NCBI GenBank assembly: GCA_003612525.1 | Contig: RAZD01000025.1 | Span: 1-52,120, forward strand | DNA from: a bacterium C-53 | GTDB lineage: Bacteria > Bacillota > Clostridia > Lachnospirales > Lachnospiraceae | Reading direction: 5' to 3' | DNA: 52,120 nucleotides | Shown here: piece after piece, positions 25,320-35,300 of the stretch | How the letters are laid out: each line of letters opens with the position of its first letter | How positions within the stretch are numbered: the stretch's first letter is position 1 | The notes under the pieces: model-generated | What the model was told of the DNA's origin: nothing | The model's input: only the letters and a program-made list of their open reading frames with translations | The model's database searches: none | Translations under genes and position numbers: made by a program

Positions 25320-27038
25320 TTAATTTCTCGGAGAACCTTTGCCCATTCCGCCGCCGGGAACGCTCATCTGGCCTTTGAAGCCACCCATTTCACGCCCGGA
25401 TTCCCCATTGCTGGTATTCTGAAGCGCCACCCCGGACGCAGATACAAGCATGCCTTCTGAAATCTCATCGGAAATAATCTCTGTATAATAATCCGTCTCA
25501 AGCCCTGTCTTTACCACAATCTCTCTCTGAGATGCGGTCGCTGCGTCTGTCTTCTTTTCATCATCTTCTGATTTTTGAGGTTTATCGACTACATAGAGAA
25601 CCGGCTCACCCTTCTCATTCTCTCCGATGCAGTCATATGGCACCGCAAGCGCATTTTCCGCCGTCTCGGTAAGAACACTTGTTTCCGCCGTCATACCAAT
25701 GCGGAGCTTTTCATCCGGGTCAGCGATATCAATCTCAACCGAATAGGTAACGCTGTCCGACGAACTGCCCGCGCTGCTCTCCTCCGGCGTCGGTGAAACA
25801 AAAGTCACCGTTCCCTTCATCTCAAGCTCCTCCGTCGCATCTGTCTTTATGACGGCCTCCATTCCCTCATACAGGCTGCTGATATCGTACTGATCTACAA
25901 AAGCCTCAACCTTGTAACCGCTGTTATCCTGAATCACACAGATCTTATTGTTATCCTGTGCGATTTCATCTCCGACTTCCATATGAATCGAAGTCACAAC
26001 GCCCGATATTGGCGCCGTAACCGTACATTTATCAATCAATTTCCTGTATTCTTCAATCTTCTTTTTATTTTCATCATTCGCCGTAGAAGCGTCAAGACTT
26101 GCACTTGTAAGGCTCTCTTCCCTTCCTGTAATCGTACGTCCCGCCTGTGTTGCCGCATCCTGCTGCGAGTCCAGCGCACTCTCATAACTTCTCACTGCAC
26201 TTTCAATCTGGTCTCCAAAAGACTCATATGCGGTTTTCGCAGAATCTTCCTCCTTCTGCGCTGCATCCACCTCTGCTTTTGCACTGGCCACTTTCGCATT
26301 TCGTGTATCCACTTCCGCCTGTGCATCCGCGGCTGCCTGCACTGCCGCATCTACGGCTGCCTGGTCCCCCGTTCCCTCCAAAAGCGCGCTCTCCGCCTGC
26401 GTCTGCGCTTCTTTCGCCTCTTCCAGCGCCTTTTTTGCCTCCTTCAGCTTTGACTGCTGTGTGGACAGAGTTTTCTGCTTTTCTTCCCTGTTTGAAACAG
26501 CAAGCTGATATGTATTATAAGCGCTGCTTTTGCGGTCCACTACCGCATTATAATCTTCAATTGTCTGATCTACTTTCTCCTGAGCACGCGCTGCATCCGT
26601 CACTGCATCCGCCTGCGCTTCAGCGAGGTCTCTCTGCGCCTGCTCCACATTGAGGGCCGATTTCTGACTGGCGATGGACATCTCTTTTTCGATTTCAGCA
26701 ATACTCTCCTCATATTCGCTCGAATCAAGTACGCAGATTACATCCCCTTCTTTCACGGAATCCCCAATCTCTACATTCATGCTTATCACTTCGCATCCCG
26801 AATGATTGGAATAAACCGTCTGGCTGTCATTCGCCGCAATCGTCCCCGTAATGCTGACAGAATTGCTCAGATTCATCCGTTTAATCCCCTCTGTCGCAAC
26901 ACGGCTCTCCCGTTTTGCAGACGTGCGCTCCGAACGTGGTCTTAGAAACACATATGCTATGACAGCAATCAAAATAACAATCGTTATTATAATAATTATT
27001 TTCTTATACTTTTTCAAAAACCCACAAAATCCCTTCAC
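25320..27038 (-). CDS. HlyD/MacA-like membrane fusion adaptor protein
   Basis: The 572-residue protein has a short basic N-terminus, one membrane anchor (about residues 13-32), a first lipoyl half (SGCEVISMNVEIGDSVKEGD), a very long Ala/Gln/Glu-rich coiled-coil hairpin (about 110-330), a second lipoyl half (APISGVVTSIHMEVGDEIAQ), beta-barrel domain and a Gly/Met-rich tail (MGGFKGQMSVPGGGMGKG). In Gram-positives such adaptors pair with MacB-like pumps. A GTG start six bases after AGGAGG is preferred; longer readings begin at a TTG without a site. It heads the three-gene export operon. Confidence 0.92.
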   Translation of the reverse strand: MKGFCGFLKKYKKIIIIITIVILIAVIAYVFLRPRSERTSAKRESRVATEGIKRMNLSNSVSITGTIAANDSQTVYSNHSGCEVISMNVEIGDSVKEGDVICVLDSSEYEESIAEIEKEMSIASQKSALNVEQAQRDLAEAQADAVTDAARAQEKVDQTIEDYNAVVDRKSSAYNTYQLAVSNREEKQKTLSTQQSKLKEAKKALEEAKEAQTQAESALLEGTGDQAAVDAAVQAAADAQAEVDTRNAKVASAKAEVDAAQKEEDSAKTAYESFGDQIESAVRSYESALDSQQDAATQAGRTITGREESLTSASLDASTANDENKKKIEEYRKLIDKCTVTAPISGVVTSIHMEVGDEIAQDNNKICVIQDNSGYKVEAFVDQYDISSLYEGMEAVIKTDATEELEMKGTVTFVSPTPEESSAGSSSDSVTYSVEIDIADPDEKLRIGMTAETSVLTETAENALAVPYDCIGENEKGEPVLYVVDKPQKSEDDEKKTDAATASQREIVVKTGLETDYYTEIISDEISEGMLVSASGVALQNTSNGESGREMGGFKGQMSVPGGGMGKGSPRN

Positions 27039-27110
27039 GACTCTCCTCCTGTTTCTTATAATATTTAATGCTTTTTCATCATATAGAGATTTTGTGTGCA
27101 AACATTGGAA

Positions 27111-27130
27111 AAAATGTGAAAAAAATGTGA
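27111..27130. repeat. tandem AAAATGTGA half-sites upstream of the export operon
   Basis: AAAATGTGA occurs twice (27111-27119 and 27122-27130), 11 bases apart, in the about 150-base gap before the adaptor gene. Direct repeats with one helical turn spacing are typical of OmpR/PhoB-type response regulator sites, so this may control the export operon. Confidence 0.4.
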
Positions 27131-27154
27131 CAGACCTGTTTTATCACATACAAA

Positions 27155-27182
27155 AGAGGCATGGGTAAAACCTCATGCCCCG
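27155..27182 (-). terminator. terminator of the GGDEF gene
   Basis: On the minus strand GGCATG-A-GG and CC-C-ATGCC form a hairpin with loop TTTTA, followed by TCTTTTGT. It lies about 15 bases after the diguanylate cyclase stop codon and ends the long unit coming from carA. Confidence 0.7.
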
Positions 27183-27197
27183 CTGTGCTTTCTTTGA

Positions 27198-28496
27198 TCA
27201 AGCCGTAGTATTTTCGTATATAAGCCTGTTGCGTCCGCTGTTCTTTCCTTCATACAGTTTCTCATCCGCATCACGGATAATATGTTCCACCTTCTCACCG
27301 CTTCCTTCGACAAGACCGAAGGTCATTGTAACATCAATCCAAAGGTCTTCATACTGAATGCGCAGATTTCGTATCTCCCTGATCATTTCCTGTATGCAGG
27401 TAACTGCCGTATTAAGGTGCATGTCTCTGTAAACCAGCAAAAATTCTTCTCCGCCCCATCTGACGGCAAACCCTCTCCCTCTCATATGTGCATTTAACAG
27501 TGATGCCAGTTTTGCAAGCACGACATCCCCGCACTCGTGTCCATATGTATCATTGACTTTCTTAAAGTAATCAATATCCCCGATTGCTACGCAGAACGGG
27601 ATCTGCTCTGATACGTAATTGTCATGCACTTGCCTTAACAGCTTTTCACCGCTTCTGCGATTGTGAAGCCCGGTAAGCATATCCTGTTCTACAAGCCCCC
27701 GAAGAGATGCCTGCATCCTGATCAGATACCGCCCCATTTCCCCCAGCTCATCCGTTCGTTCCAAAACTGCCGAATCAAACTCCTCATGAAGATTTCCACC
27801 CGAAACTTTCTCCAGAAACACTTCAATTTTACGGATAGCGCTGACCAGACGCCTGGAAAAGCGAATGGTGATGCAGCATATCACCAGCATAATTACAATT
27901 TCCAGAACAATAATGGGACTTACAGCCTGAAACACCATCTGTTCCACTTCTTCCGATGGTTTTCCTACAAATATCATGCCGATACATGTGTCGTCCGACG
28001 CATGAAGCGGCGCGTAATAGGAAAAATATCTGACACCGCCAATTATGATGCCTGAGTAGAAATTTGCCTGGTTCCCCTTAAATACATCCTCAAATATTTC
28101 ATCGTCCGCCTTTGTTCCAACAACCCGTTCTCCGTTTTCATTCCGAATGGTCGTAAGAACACGCGTGTCGCGGCAGAACAGAGTAATATCCACATTCGTC
28201 TTTTCCTTCACCAGATCAATAATCGTAAAATCGCCATTCAGCCGGTGATTCCCCTTCAGGAAATAAGTGGTATCTCCATTCTTTCTGCTGTCATAATCTC
28301 CGCTGTATACCATGTCATACATAGTTTTGACCGTACTGCAGAGATTTACCAGTCCATTCTCAGCTTCTTCATTCATGGAAGAGGCAAACAATGTTGCGCT
28401 GAATGCCGTAATGACCAAAGTCAGCACGACAACCGGCAGTATATTCAATTTCATGAAAACCCAAAAAAGGCTGTTCCCCTTAATCTTTCTTTTCAT
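27198..28496 (-). CDS. membrane diguanylate cyclase with Cache-type sensor, HAMP and GGDEF domains
   Basis: The 432-residue protein has a membrane helix (about 12-35), an extracytoplasmic sensor domain of about 150 residues that looks like a single Cache domain, a second membrane helix (about 188-210), a HAMP linker (SRRLVSAIRKIEVFLEKVSG) and a GGDEF domain. The active motif is intact as GGEEF (348-352) with GDIDYFKKVND upstream, so it should make cyclic di-GMP. The usual inhibitory I-site R-x-x-D is not present (the place reads R-G-R-G), so product inhibition is probably absent. The ATG directly follows the argS stop codon, with AAAGGA from the argS end serving as binding site. Confidence 0.93.
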   Translation of the reverse strand: MKRKIKGNSLFWVFMKLNILPVVVLTLVITAFSATLFASSMNEEAENGLVNLCSTVKTMYDMVYSGDYDSRKNGDTTYFLKGNHRLNGDFTIIDLVKEKTNVDITLFCRDTRVLTTIRNENGERVVGTKADDEIFEDVFKGNQANFYSGIIIGGVRYFSYYAPLHASDDTCIGMIFVGKPSEEVEQMVFQAVSPIIVLEIVIMLVICCITIRFSRRLVSAIRKIEVFLEKVSGGNLHEEFDSAVLERTDELGEMGRYLIRMQASLRGLVEQDMLTGLHNRRSGEKLLRQVHDNYVSEQIPFCVAIGDIDYFKKVNDTYGHECGDVVLAKLASLLNAHMRGRGFAVRWGGEEFLLVYRDMHLNTAVTCIQEMIREIRNLRIQYEDLWIDVTMTFGLVEGSGEKVEHIIRDADEKLYEGKNSGRNRLIYENTTA

Positions 28497-30266
28497 TTAC
28501 ATCCTTTCGGGAGCTTTAAAACCAAGTACATCAATACATGTTTCAAGTATATCTCTTGTCATTATGAGAAGCGCAATCCATCCTGCCTGCTTCTCCTTGT
28601 TTTCCTCACTGATGATCTTGGTCTCATGATAAAAACGGTTAAATACATTGGCAAGATCATAAATGTAAGCGCATATTTTATGTGGAGCAAGTTCCTCAAA
28701 CGCATTTGCCATCACCGCATTAAACTTCGCAAGCTCCATCCTGAGATCTTTTTCAAGCCCATTAGACGCGTCACGAATAGTCATAGAAGAAAGGCTTCCG
28801 TCAAGCTCCGTATACTTTGCAAGGATTGACTTAATCCGCACGATTGTATACAGGATATATGGCCCCGTATCTCCCTCAAACGATGTAAACCTGTCCATAT
28901 CGAATACGTAATCTTTCGTCGCCTGATTCGAAAGATCGCCATATTTAATTGCTGCAAGACCAACGATTTTTGAAGTTTCCCTCGCTTTCTCCTCAGAAAT
29001 CTCCGTACGGTTCTCTTTCATCTTGTTATACATTTCTTCATTAATATCCGCTATCAGGGCCTCAAGACGCATGACGCCACCTTCCCTGGTCTTAAATGGC
29101 TTCCCGTCTTTCCCATTCATGGTTCCAAAGCCGATGAATTTAAGCGCGGTTTCATCCCGGACGATTCCTGTCTTTCTTGCACAGCGGAATACCTGTTCAA
29201 AATGCATTTCCTGACGCTTGTCAACCACATATGCAATCATATCGGGATGGTAATCCTGCTCCCTCTGCACAAGCGTTGCAAGATCCGTCGTTGTATACAG
29301 GGATGCACCGTCTGATTTGAGAATCATGCACGGCGGCATTTCCTTTGCATCCGAATCCTCTTTCACGTCCACCACAAGAGCGCCTTCGCTCTCATACACA
29401 AATCCGTCTTTTTTCATTTGTTCGATCATCGGCAGAATATACGGCTGTGCATCCGCTTCACCTTTCCACAGTTCAAAAGAAACATTCAGATTTGCATAAT
29501 TCTTTTTCAGATCTGCCACGGACACCTCCATAATGTGTTTCCATACTGCCCGGTACCCGCGATCTCCGCTTTGCAGCCGAAGCGTTGCCTGCATAGCCGC
29601 CTCCTTATAAGCAGCATCCTCCTTTGACTTTGCACTTGCCATAGGATAGATCTCTTCAAGTTCGGAAATCGTAAAAGGCGCTTCACTTGGATATTCGCCT
29701 TCGAAGTTTTCATCAAAATACGGCAATTCGGGACGACGCGCCAGAAGTTCCGTAATAATCAGACCGATCTGAAGCCCCCAGTCCCCAAGATGAATATCAC
29801 CAATCATGTTATGCCCCATGAATCTGCCAATTCTCTTTACGCTTTCACCGATAATCGCTGAACGCAGATGTCCTACATGAAGCGGTTTTGCCACATTCGG
29901 TCCACCATAATCCACAAGAATCGTCATTGGCTCTTCCGCTTTCTCCACGCCAAATGCATCTGCACCTCTCATATCATTCAAATAATCTGTCAAAAATTTT
30001 TCCGTAAGCCTTATATTCAAAAAACCAGGCGCTACGGCAGTTACCTCTGCAAATACGGCCGTATCCGTAAGAGCGCCCGCCACATCATTCGCAATCTGTA
30101 TCGGCGCTTTCTTATATTCTTTTGCTGCCGAAAGCGCGCCATTACACTGATATTCACACAAATCCGGCCGGTTTGAAATACTCACCTTTCCATACTTTTC
30201 ATCATATCCGGCCGCTGTAAATGCACGGCTCACCTCATCCGAAAGCATCTCAAGCAATGTTTTCAT
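28497..30266 (-). CDS. argS: arginyl-tRNA synthetase
   Basis: This class I enzyme charges tRNA-Arg. The family signature is complete: NVAKPLHVGHLRSAIIGES with the HIGH-type motif HVGH, and the degenerate second motif GFGTMNGKDGKPFKTREGG, as ArgS lacks a canonical KMSKS. The N-terminal additional domain (YGKVSISNRPDLCEYQCNGA) and the anticodon-binding helices end with the family C-terminus (VLGFKAPERM). The ATG of MKTLLEML was chosen because AAAGGAG lies nine bases upstream; it overlaps the queH stop. Its own stop abuts the start of the GGDEF gene. Confidence 0.98.
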   Translation of the reverse strand: MKTLLEMLSDEVSRAFTAAGYDEKYGKVSISNRPDLCEYQCNGALSAAKEYKKAPIQIANDVAGALTDTAVFAEVTAVAPGFLNIRLTEKFLTDYLNDMRGADAFGVEKAEEPMTILVDYGGPNVAKPLHVGHLRSAIIGESVKRIGRFMGHNMIGDIHLGDWGLQIGLIITELLARRPELPYFDENFEGEYPSEAPFTISELEEIYPMASAKSKEDAAYKEAAMQATLRLQSGDRGYRAVWKHIMEVSVADLKKNYANLNVSFELWKGEADAQPYILPMIEQMKKDGFVYESEGALVVDVKEDSDAKEMPPCMILKSDGASLYTTTDLATLVQREQDYHPDMIAYVVDKRQEMHFEQVFRCARKTGIVRDETALKFIGFGTMNGKDGKPFKTREGGVMRLEALIADINEEMYNKMKENRTEISEEKARETSKIVGLAAIKYGDLSNQATKDYVFDMDRFTSFEGDTGPYILYTIVRIKSILAKYTELDGSLSSMTIRDASNGLEKDLRMELAKFNAVMANAFEELAPHKICAYIYDLANVFNRFYHETKIISEENKEKQAGWIALLIMTRDILETCIDVLGFKAPERM

Positions 30267-30886
30267 TTTTTCATTACTCCTTTCATATTCCTCTTTGAAT
30301 AAATACATCCGCAATAATCCTGACGGTACAGACCATACTCTCTCGATAATTCAATCGAACGTTTATATCCGTTCTTTTTCTTAAAATCAGACGGCAGATG
30401 CCTGACGCCATACTCTGCACCCAGCCGTTCTCCGATTTCATTGATCTTCGCCGCATTTTTATGCGGGCTGATCGAGAGCGATGTTGTAAAATAATCACTT
30501 CCGATCTCTGCCGCCGCTTCCGCCGCCGCCCTCATCCTGAGCTCATAACACAAAAAACACCGGGCGCCGCCTTCCGGAAGCGCTTCCATTCCTTCCGTCA
30601 GTTTAAGGAACTTCTGCGGCTCATACTTTCCCTCTATCCGTCTGACCGGAAAATTCTCGCAGAAACGCCTCCATTCGAAAAGACGTTTCTCATACTCTGG
30701 CTCCTCCACAATATTCGGATTGTAGAAATAAAGAGTCATATCAAAAATCCCCGACAGATATTCAATTACATAGCTGCTGCACGGCGCACAGCAGCTATGC
30801 AGCAAAAGTCCCGGCTTTTTTGACTTCCCTGATAGCTGAACGAGCAGGCTGTCCAGTTCTCTATGGTAATTCCTGACTGAACACAT
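30263..30886 (-). CDS. queH: epoxyqueuosine reductase QueH
   Basis: The 207-residue protein is the QueH (formerly DUF208) enzyme, which reduces epoxyqueuosine to queuosine in tRNA in the last step of queuosine synthesis. The Cys pattern is complete: LLHSCCAPCSSY near the N-terminus, GARCFLCYELRM in the middle and DYCGCIYS near the C-terminus, which together bind an Fe-S cluster and a second metal. The ATG of MCSVRNYHREL is preferred since GGGAG lies nine bases upstream, though an ATG nine codons earlier overlaps the preceding stop. It lies between the GGDEF gene and argS, overlapping argS by three bases. Confidence 0.94.
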   Translation of the reverse strand: MCSVRNYHRELDSLLVQLSGKSKKPGLLLHSCCAPCSSYVIEYLSGIFDMTLYFYNPNIVEEPEYEKRLFEWRRFCENFPVRRIEGKYEPQKFLKLTEGMEALPEGGARCFLCYELRMRAAAEAAAEIGSDYFTTSLSISPHKNAAKINEIGERLGAEYGVRHLPSDFKKKNGYKRSIELSREYGLYRQDYCGCIYSKRNMKGVMKK

Positions 30887-30912
30887 TCCGCGTAACTCCC
30901 TTCTCTGACACA

Positions 30913-32337
30913 TTATAATTCCGTATAGTTTACCGTATATGACCCGGACGCCTCATGAATGGACTTTCTTGCAAGATTTGCCTTGTCAACCATGTCACGA
31001 ACTGGCAGTCTCCCTTCATTGACCGCATAATACCCCGTCCTTAACAGAATCTGCCGGTCAATTTCAATCATATCGGCATAATCATTGATCTCCGATGCAA
31101 ATCTGCGCATGCGGATATCCATATCATCCATATCCACCATCAACGCCGTAAACTGATCGCCCGAATTCCGTGCGAACAATTCCTTCGAACCGAAATTCTC
31201 CCCTGCATAATTCACAATCGCCTGAAGAATCTGATCTCCCCTTCCACGGCCAAATGTCTCATTAATACTGCTGAAATCTATAATATCAATTCGTGCAATA
31301 ACATACGGAATCTTTTGATCTGCTTCAATCCGCCGTTCTGCCTCTCTGATAAAACAGTCAAAATTCGCTGCCCCGGTCTGTCCATCCGTGCAGGCCGCCG
31401 TCTCAATTTTCCGATCCATACGCTCTGCACAGAACAGAAGATACGCAATAAGCCCCACCTCAAGAACCACGCAAATCAGAAGTATCGGAAGTTTATCTTC
31501 CTGTAAGATATTGTCTTCCAGCTTTGCAGCTATAACCAGTCCCCAGTGATTTGTCTTCTGAAGCGGTTCACAGATCATGCGGCAGCCTCCCTCTTCGCCG
31601 GAATATACAATACAATTTGTGGAATCTCCCTGTCCAAGTCTCTTTAGCATCTCTGCCGTCACATCTTCCTCCCACAGAAGCGTAAAATCAGAAACATTTT
31701 CATCATACTCCGCCGGATTCTGATAAATAATATTTCCATCCGCATCAACTAAATAATACGCCATATTAAAGCGGCTTGTTTTCTCCGAGATTGAAGTGGT
31801 TATCTTCCTGATACTGCTTATTCCAACAAAATACCCTTTTACTTCCCTGTTCTCATATACAGGGGCAATCACTCTGACCTGATTCTTTGCACCCGAACTT
31901 GCCGGCAGCGCTGAAATAGCTGCGCCACGTGAATAGTCAATCTTTGCAAGTTCCTGATAATCTTTTTCGGTAATTACTTTTAGCATCTGTCCATTCGCAT
32001 ACGTCACATAGTTATTCATATTGATGAAACTCACTTCATCAAAAACATCCGCCGACTCATACACACGCAGAATCGGGGATACAACAATTTTGCTGCGCGT
32101 TCTTAAACCGGCGATCTGATTCGCCGCCTGCCTTGCAAAAGAGCAGTAAAAATTCATCTCCTTTTCAAGACTTCTCTGCACTGTTTCGGCCTCTTCCTGC
32201 AAAAAGAGGGAAGATATTTCCTCCGCTTTTTCCCTGTAGCTTCGAAACTGTATCATATTCAGCCCTATAATGACGGCAAGAATCAGGATGCTGAATGGAA
32301 AAATATGATTTTGTTTCCCGGTGAATAATTTCATCAT
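30913..32337 (-). CDS. membrane protein with dCache-like sensor and degenerate GGDEF domain
   Basis: The 474-residue protein has a membrane helix (about 11-30), an extracytoplasmic sensor of about 240 residues with the twin-PAS pattern of dCache domains (YYLVDADGNIIYQNP), a second membrane helix (about 281-303) and a GGDEF-like domain. The GGDEF signature reads SGDQF (392-396), so catalytic Gly and Glu are replaced, and cyclase activity is unlikely; it may be a receptor or partner instead. The ATG of MMKLF follows GAGAGG by nine bases. It lies 18 bases after carB and its end overlaps the upstream start option of queH, so it is in the same transcript. Confidence 0.88.
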   Translation of the reverse strand: MMKLFTGKQNHIFPFSILILAVIIGLNMIQFRSYREKAEEISSLFLQEEAETVQRSLEKEMNFYCSFARQAANQIAGLRTRSKIVVSPILRVYESADVFDEVSFINMNNYVTYANGQMLKVITEKDYQELAKIDYSRGAAISALPASSGAKNQVRVIAPVYENREVKGYFVGISSIRKITTSISEKTSRFNMAYYLVDADGNIIYQNPAEYDENVSDFTLLWEEDVTAEMLKRLGQGDSTNCIVYSGEEGGCRMICEPLQKTNHWGLVIAAKLEDNILQEDKLPILLICVVLEVGLIAYLLFCAERMDRKIETAACTDGQTGAANFDCFIREAERRIEADQKIPYVIARIDIIDFSSINETFGRGRGDQILQAIVNYAGENFGSKELFARNSGDQFTALMVDMDDMDIRMRRFASEINDYADMIEIDRQILLRTGYYAVNEGRLPVRDMVDKANLARKSIHEASGSYTVNYTEL

Positions 32338-32355
32338 GCCATGCATCCTCTCCGC

Positions 32356-35300
32356 TTACTTTACCTTTGCGATATCGATTAGTGTAAACCTTTCTGAATT
32401 CATATTCTCCATGCTTGTAAGCAGCGCATTCACCGTGTCAAGAGAGGTCAGACAGTGAATCCCCGTCTCAATCGCGGTGCGGCGTATCAGAAAACCGTCT
32501 CGGTTCTTATCACGCCCCTGCGTCGGCGTGTCAACGACAAGGTCAATCTTATGCCCCAGAATCAAATCCATAACCGTAGGCGATTCCTGCTGAATCTTAT
32601 TCACGCGAAACGCCTTTACGCCATTATCCTTTAATACCTTCGCCGTACTCCTTGTTGCATATATTTTATACCCCAGCGCTTCAAACCGGCGTCCGATATC
32701 AATGATTTCGCCTTTATCGGAATCTTTCACCGTCAGAATGACCTGCCTGAATTTCGGCAGCACAATACCGGCGCCAAGAAAGGCCTTATATAACGCCTCC
32801 TGAAATGTCTTTCCAATCCCGAGGCACTCGCCTGTTGACTTCATCTCCGGGCCGAGACTGATCTCCGCCCCATAAATCTTCTCGAAGGAGAAAACCGGCA
32901 TCTTAATGGCAATATATTCCGCTTCCGGCTGAAGACCCGGCTCATATCCCAGATCGCGAATGGATTCACCGATAATAACTCTCGTCGCAAGATCTACAAT
33001 CGGAATTCCCGTCACCTTGCTGATATACGGCACGGTCCTTGAGGAGCGCGGATTCACCTCAATCACGTAGACTTCCTCATCCATTGCTATAAACTGAATG
33101 TTAATCAATCCGATTACATGAAGCGCCTTTGCAAGCCGCCTTGTGTATTCGGTAATCGTTTCCCTGACTTTCGCACTGATTGTCTGCGCCGGATAGACGG
33201 AAATACTGTCACCGGAATGTACGCCGGCCCGCTCGACATGTTCCATGATACCCGGAATCAGGATATCGGTTCCGTCACAGACCGCATCCACTTCGATTTC
33301 CTTGCCCATCAGATATTTATCAACCAGAATCGGATGATCCTGCGCAATACGGTTGATAATATCGATAAACTCTTCTACCTCCGCGTCGTGAAACGCAATC
33401 CGCATTCCCTGTCCCCCAAGCACATACGAAGGGCGCACAAGCACGGGATATCCAAGTTCATTCGCCGCTGTCTTCGCTTCCTCAGCCGTGAATACGGTAT
33501 GTCCCTTCGGCCGTGGAATCCTGCACTGTTCAAGTATCTCATCGAACCGTTCTCTATCCTCTGCGGCATCGACATTTTCCGCGCTGGTTCCGAAAATCTG
33601 TACACCCATTTTCATAAGATTCTCCGTCAGCTTTATTGCCGTCTGACCGCCAAACTGTACCACCGCACCGTCCGGTTTCTCTATCCTCACTATATTTTCC
33701 ACATCCTCAGCCGTCAGCGGCTCAAAATAAAGCTTATCCGCGATATCAAAATCCGTACTGACCGTTTCCGGATTGTTATTCACAATAATCGTTTCATAAC
33801 CCGCCTTTGCAAACGCCCATGTGCTGTGAACCGAGCAATAATCAAATTCGATTCCCTGTCCGATGCGAATAGGACCGGAACCCAGCACAAGAACCTTCTT
33901 TCTCTTACCGGAAGAGGGTAATTCGCCGCTCTCATCCTCACTGCCGAAAACAGAATAAAAGTAAGGGGTTGCAGCGGCAAATTCCGCCGCACAGGTATCA
34001 ACCATCTTAAAGGATGCCGTAATATCGTTCTCATAGCGCATCTCTTTCACGCTGTCTTCAGTCATGCCTGTCAGATGCGCGATTACCGCATCCGGAAATT
34101 CTATCCGTTTCGCCTCTAAAAGAAGTTCCGGCGTCAGGGGGCCCCGCCTCAGAGCTTCCTCCATCTCTGCAAGAATTGCGATCTTGTCAATAAACCACTC
34201 GTCAATCCCTGTAATATCATGAATGGTTCCGTAATCGATGCCTCTGCGAACCGCTTCAGCAATCACATAGATTCTCTGATCGTCTACAATCTTCATACGT
34301 TTTTTCAGTGCATCCGTATCATACGCCGAAAAATCATACCCAAGAAGACTGTCCACATGCTGCTCAAGCGAACGGATTGCTTTCATCAGGGCGCCTTCAA
34401 AATTATCACAGATGCTCATGACCTCGCCTGTTGCTTTCATCTGCGTCGTGAGCGTCCGCTTTGCAGTAATAAATTTATCAAAAGGAAGACGCGGGATTTT
34501 TACAACACAGTAATCGAGCGCCGGTTCAAAGCTTGCATATGTTTTCTTTGTAATCGCATTCTGAATCTCATCAAGTGTATATCCAAGCGCAATCTTCGCA
34601 GACACTTTCGCAATCGGATAACCGGTTGCCTTGCTTGCGAGCGCTGAAGAACGACTTACGCGCGGATTTACTTCTATCACACAATATTCAAAGCTCGTCG
34701 GGTGAAGCGCATACTGCACATTGCACCCACCGGTAATGTTCAGTTCATTGATAATATTGAGCGCAGAGCTCCTTAACATCTGATATTCTTTGTCCGCCAG
34801 CGTCTGTGACGGCGCCACCACAATGCTGTCACCCGTATGCACGCCGACAGGGTCAATATTCTCCATATTGCAAACGGTTATACAGTTTCCCGCCGCATCG
34901 CGCATAACCTCATACTCGATTTCCTTCCATCCTGCTATGCACCGCTCGACAAGCACCTGACCCACACGGGAAAGCCGGAGTCCGTTTGCAAGGATTTCAT
35001 CAAGCTCCAGTTGATTATGGGCAATACCGCCGCCGCTTCCGCCAAGCGTATACGCCGGACGCAGCACGACAGGATAGCCAATCTTCTGCGCAAACGCTTC
35101 TCCCTCCTCAAGTGATTCGACCACAAGCGAAGGCGCGCACGGCTCGCCGATTTTCTCCATCGTTTCCTTAAACTCCAGACGGTCCTCCGCCTTTCTGATC
35201 GTGGAAGCGGTTGTTCCGATCAGTTTTACACCGTATCTTGCAAGAATGCCTTTCTCCTCAAGCTCCATGCCCAGATTCAGTCCGGCCTGCCCTCCGAGCG

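Noticed and set aside
33118-33921. Long plus-strand frame of 267 codons opposite carB
   Set aside because: It is the antisense shadow of a fully canonical carB, lacks a ribosome binding site and has a Arg/His/Cys-rich non-protein-like composition.
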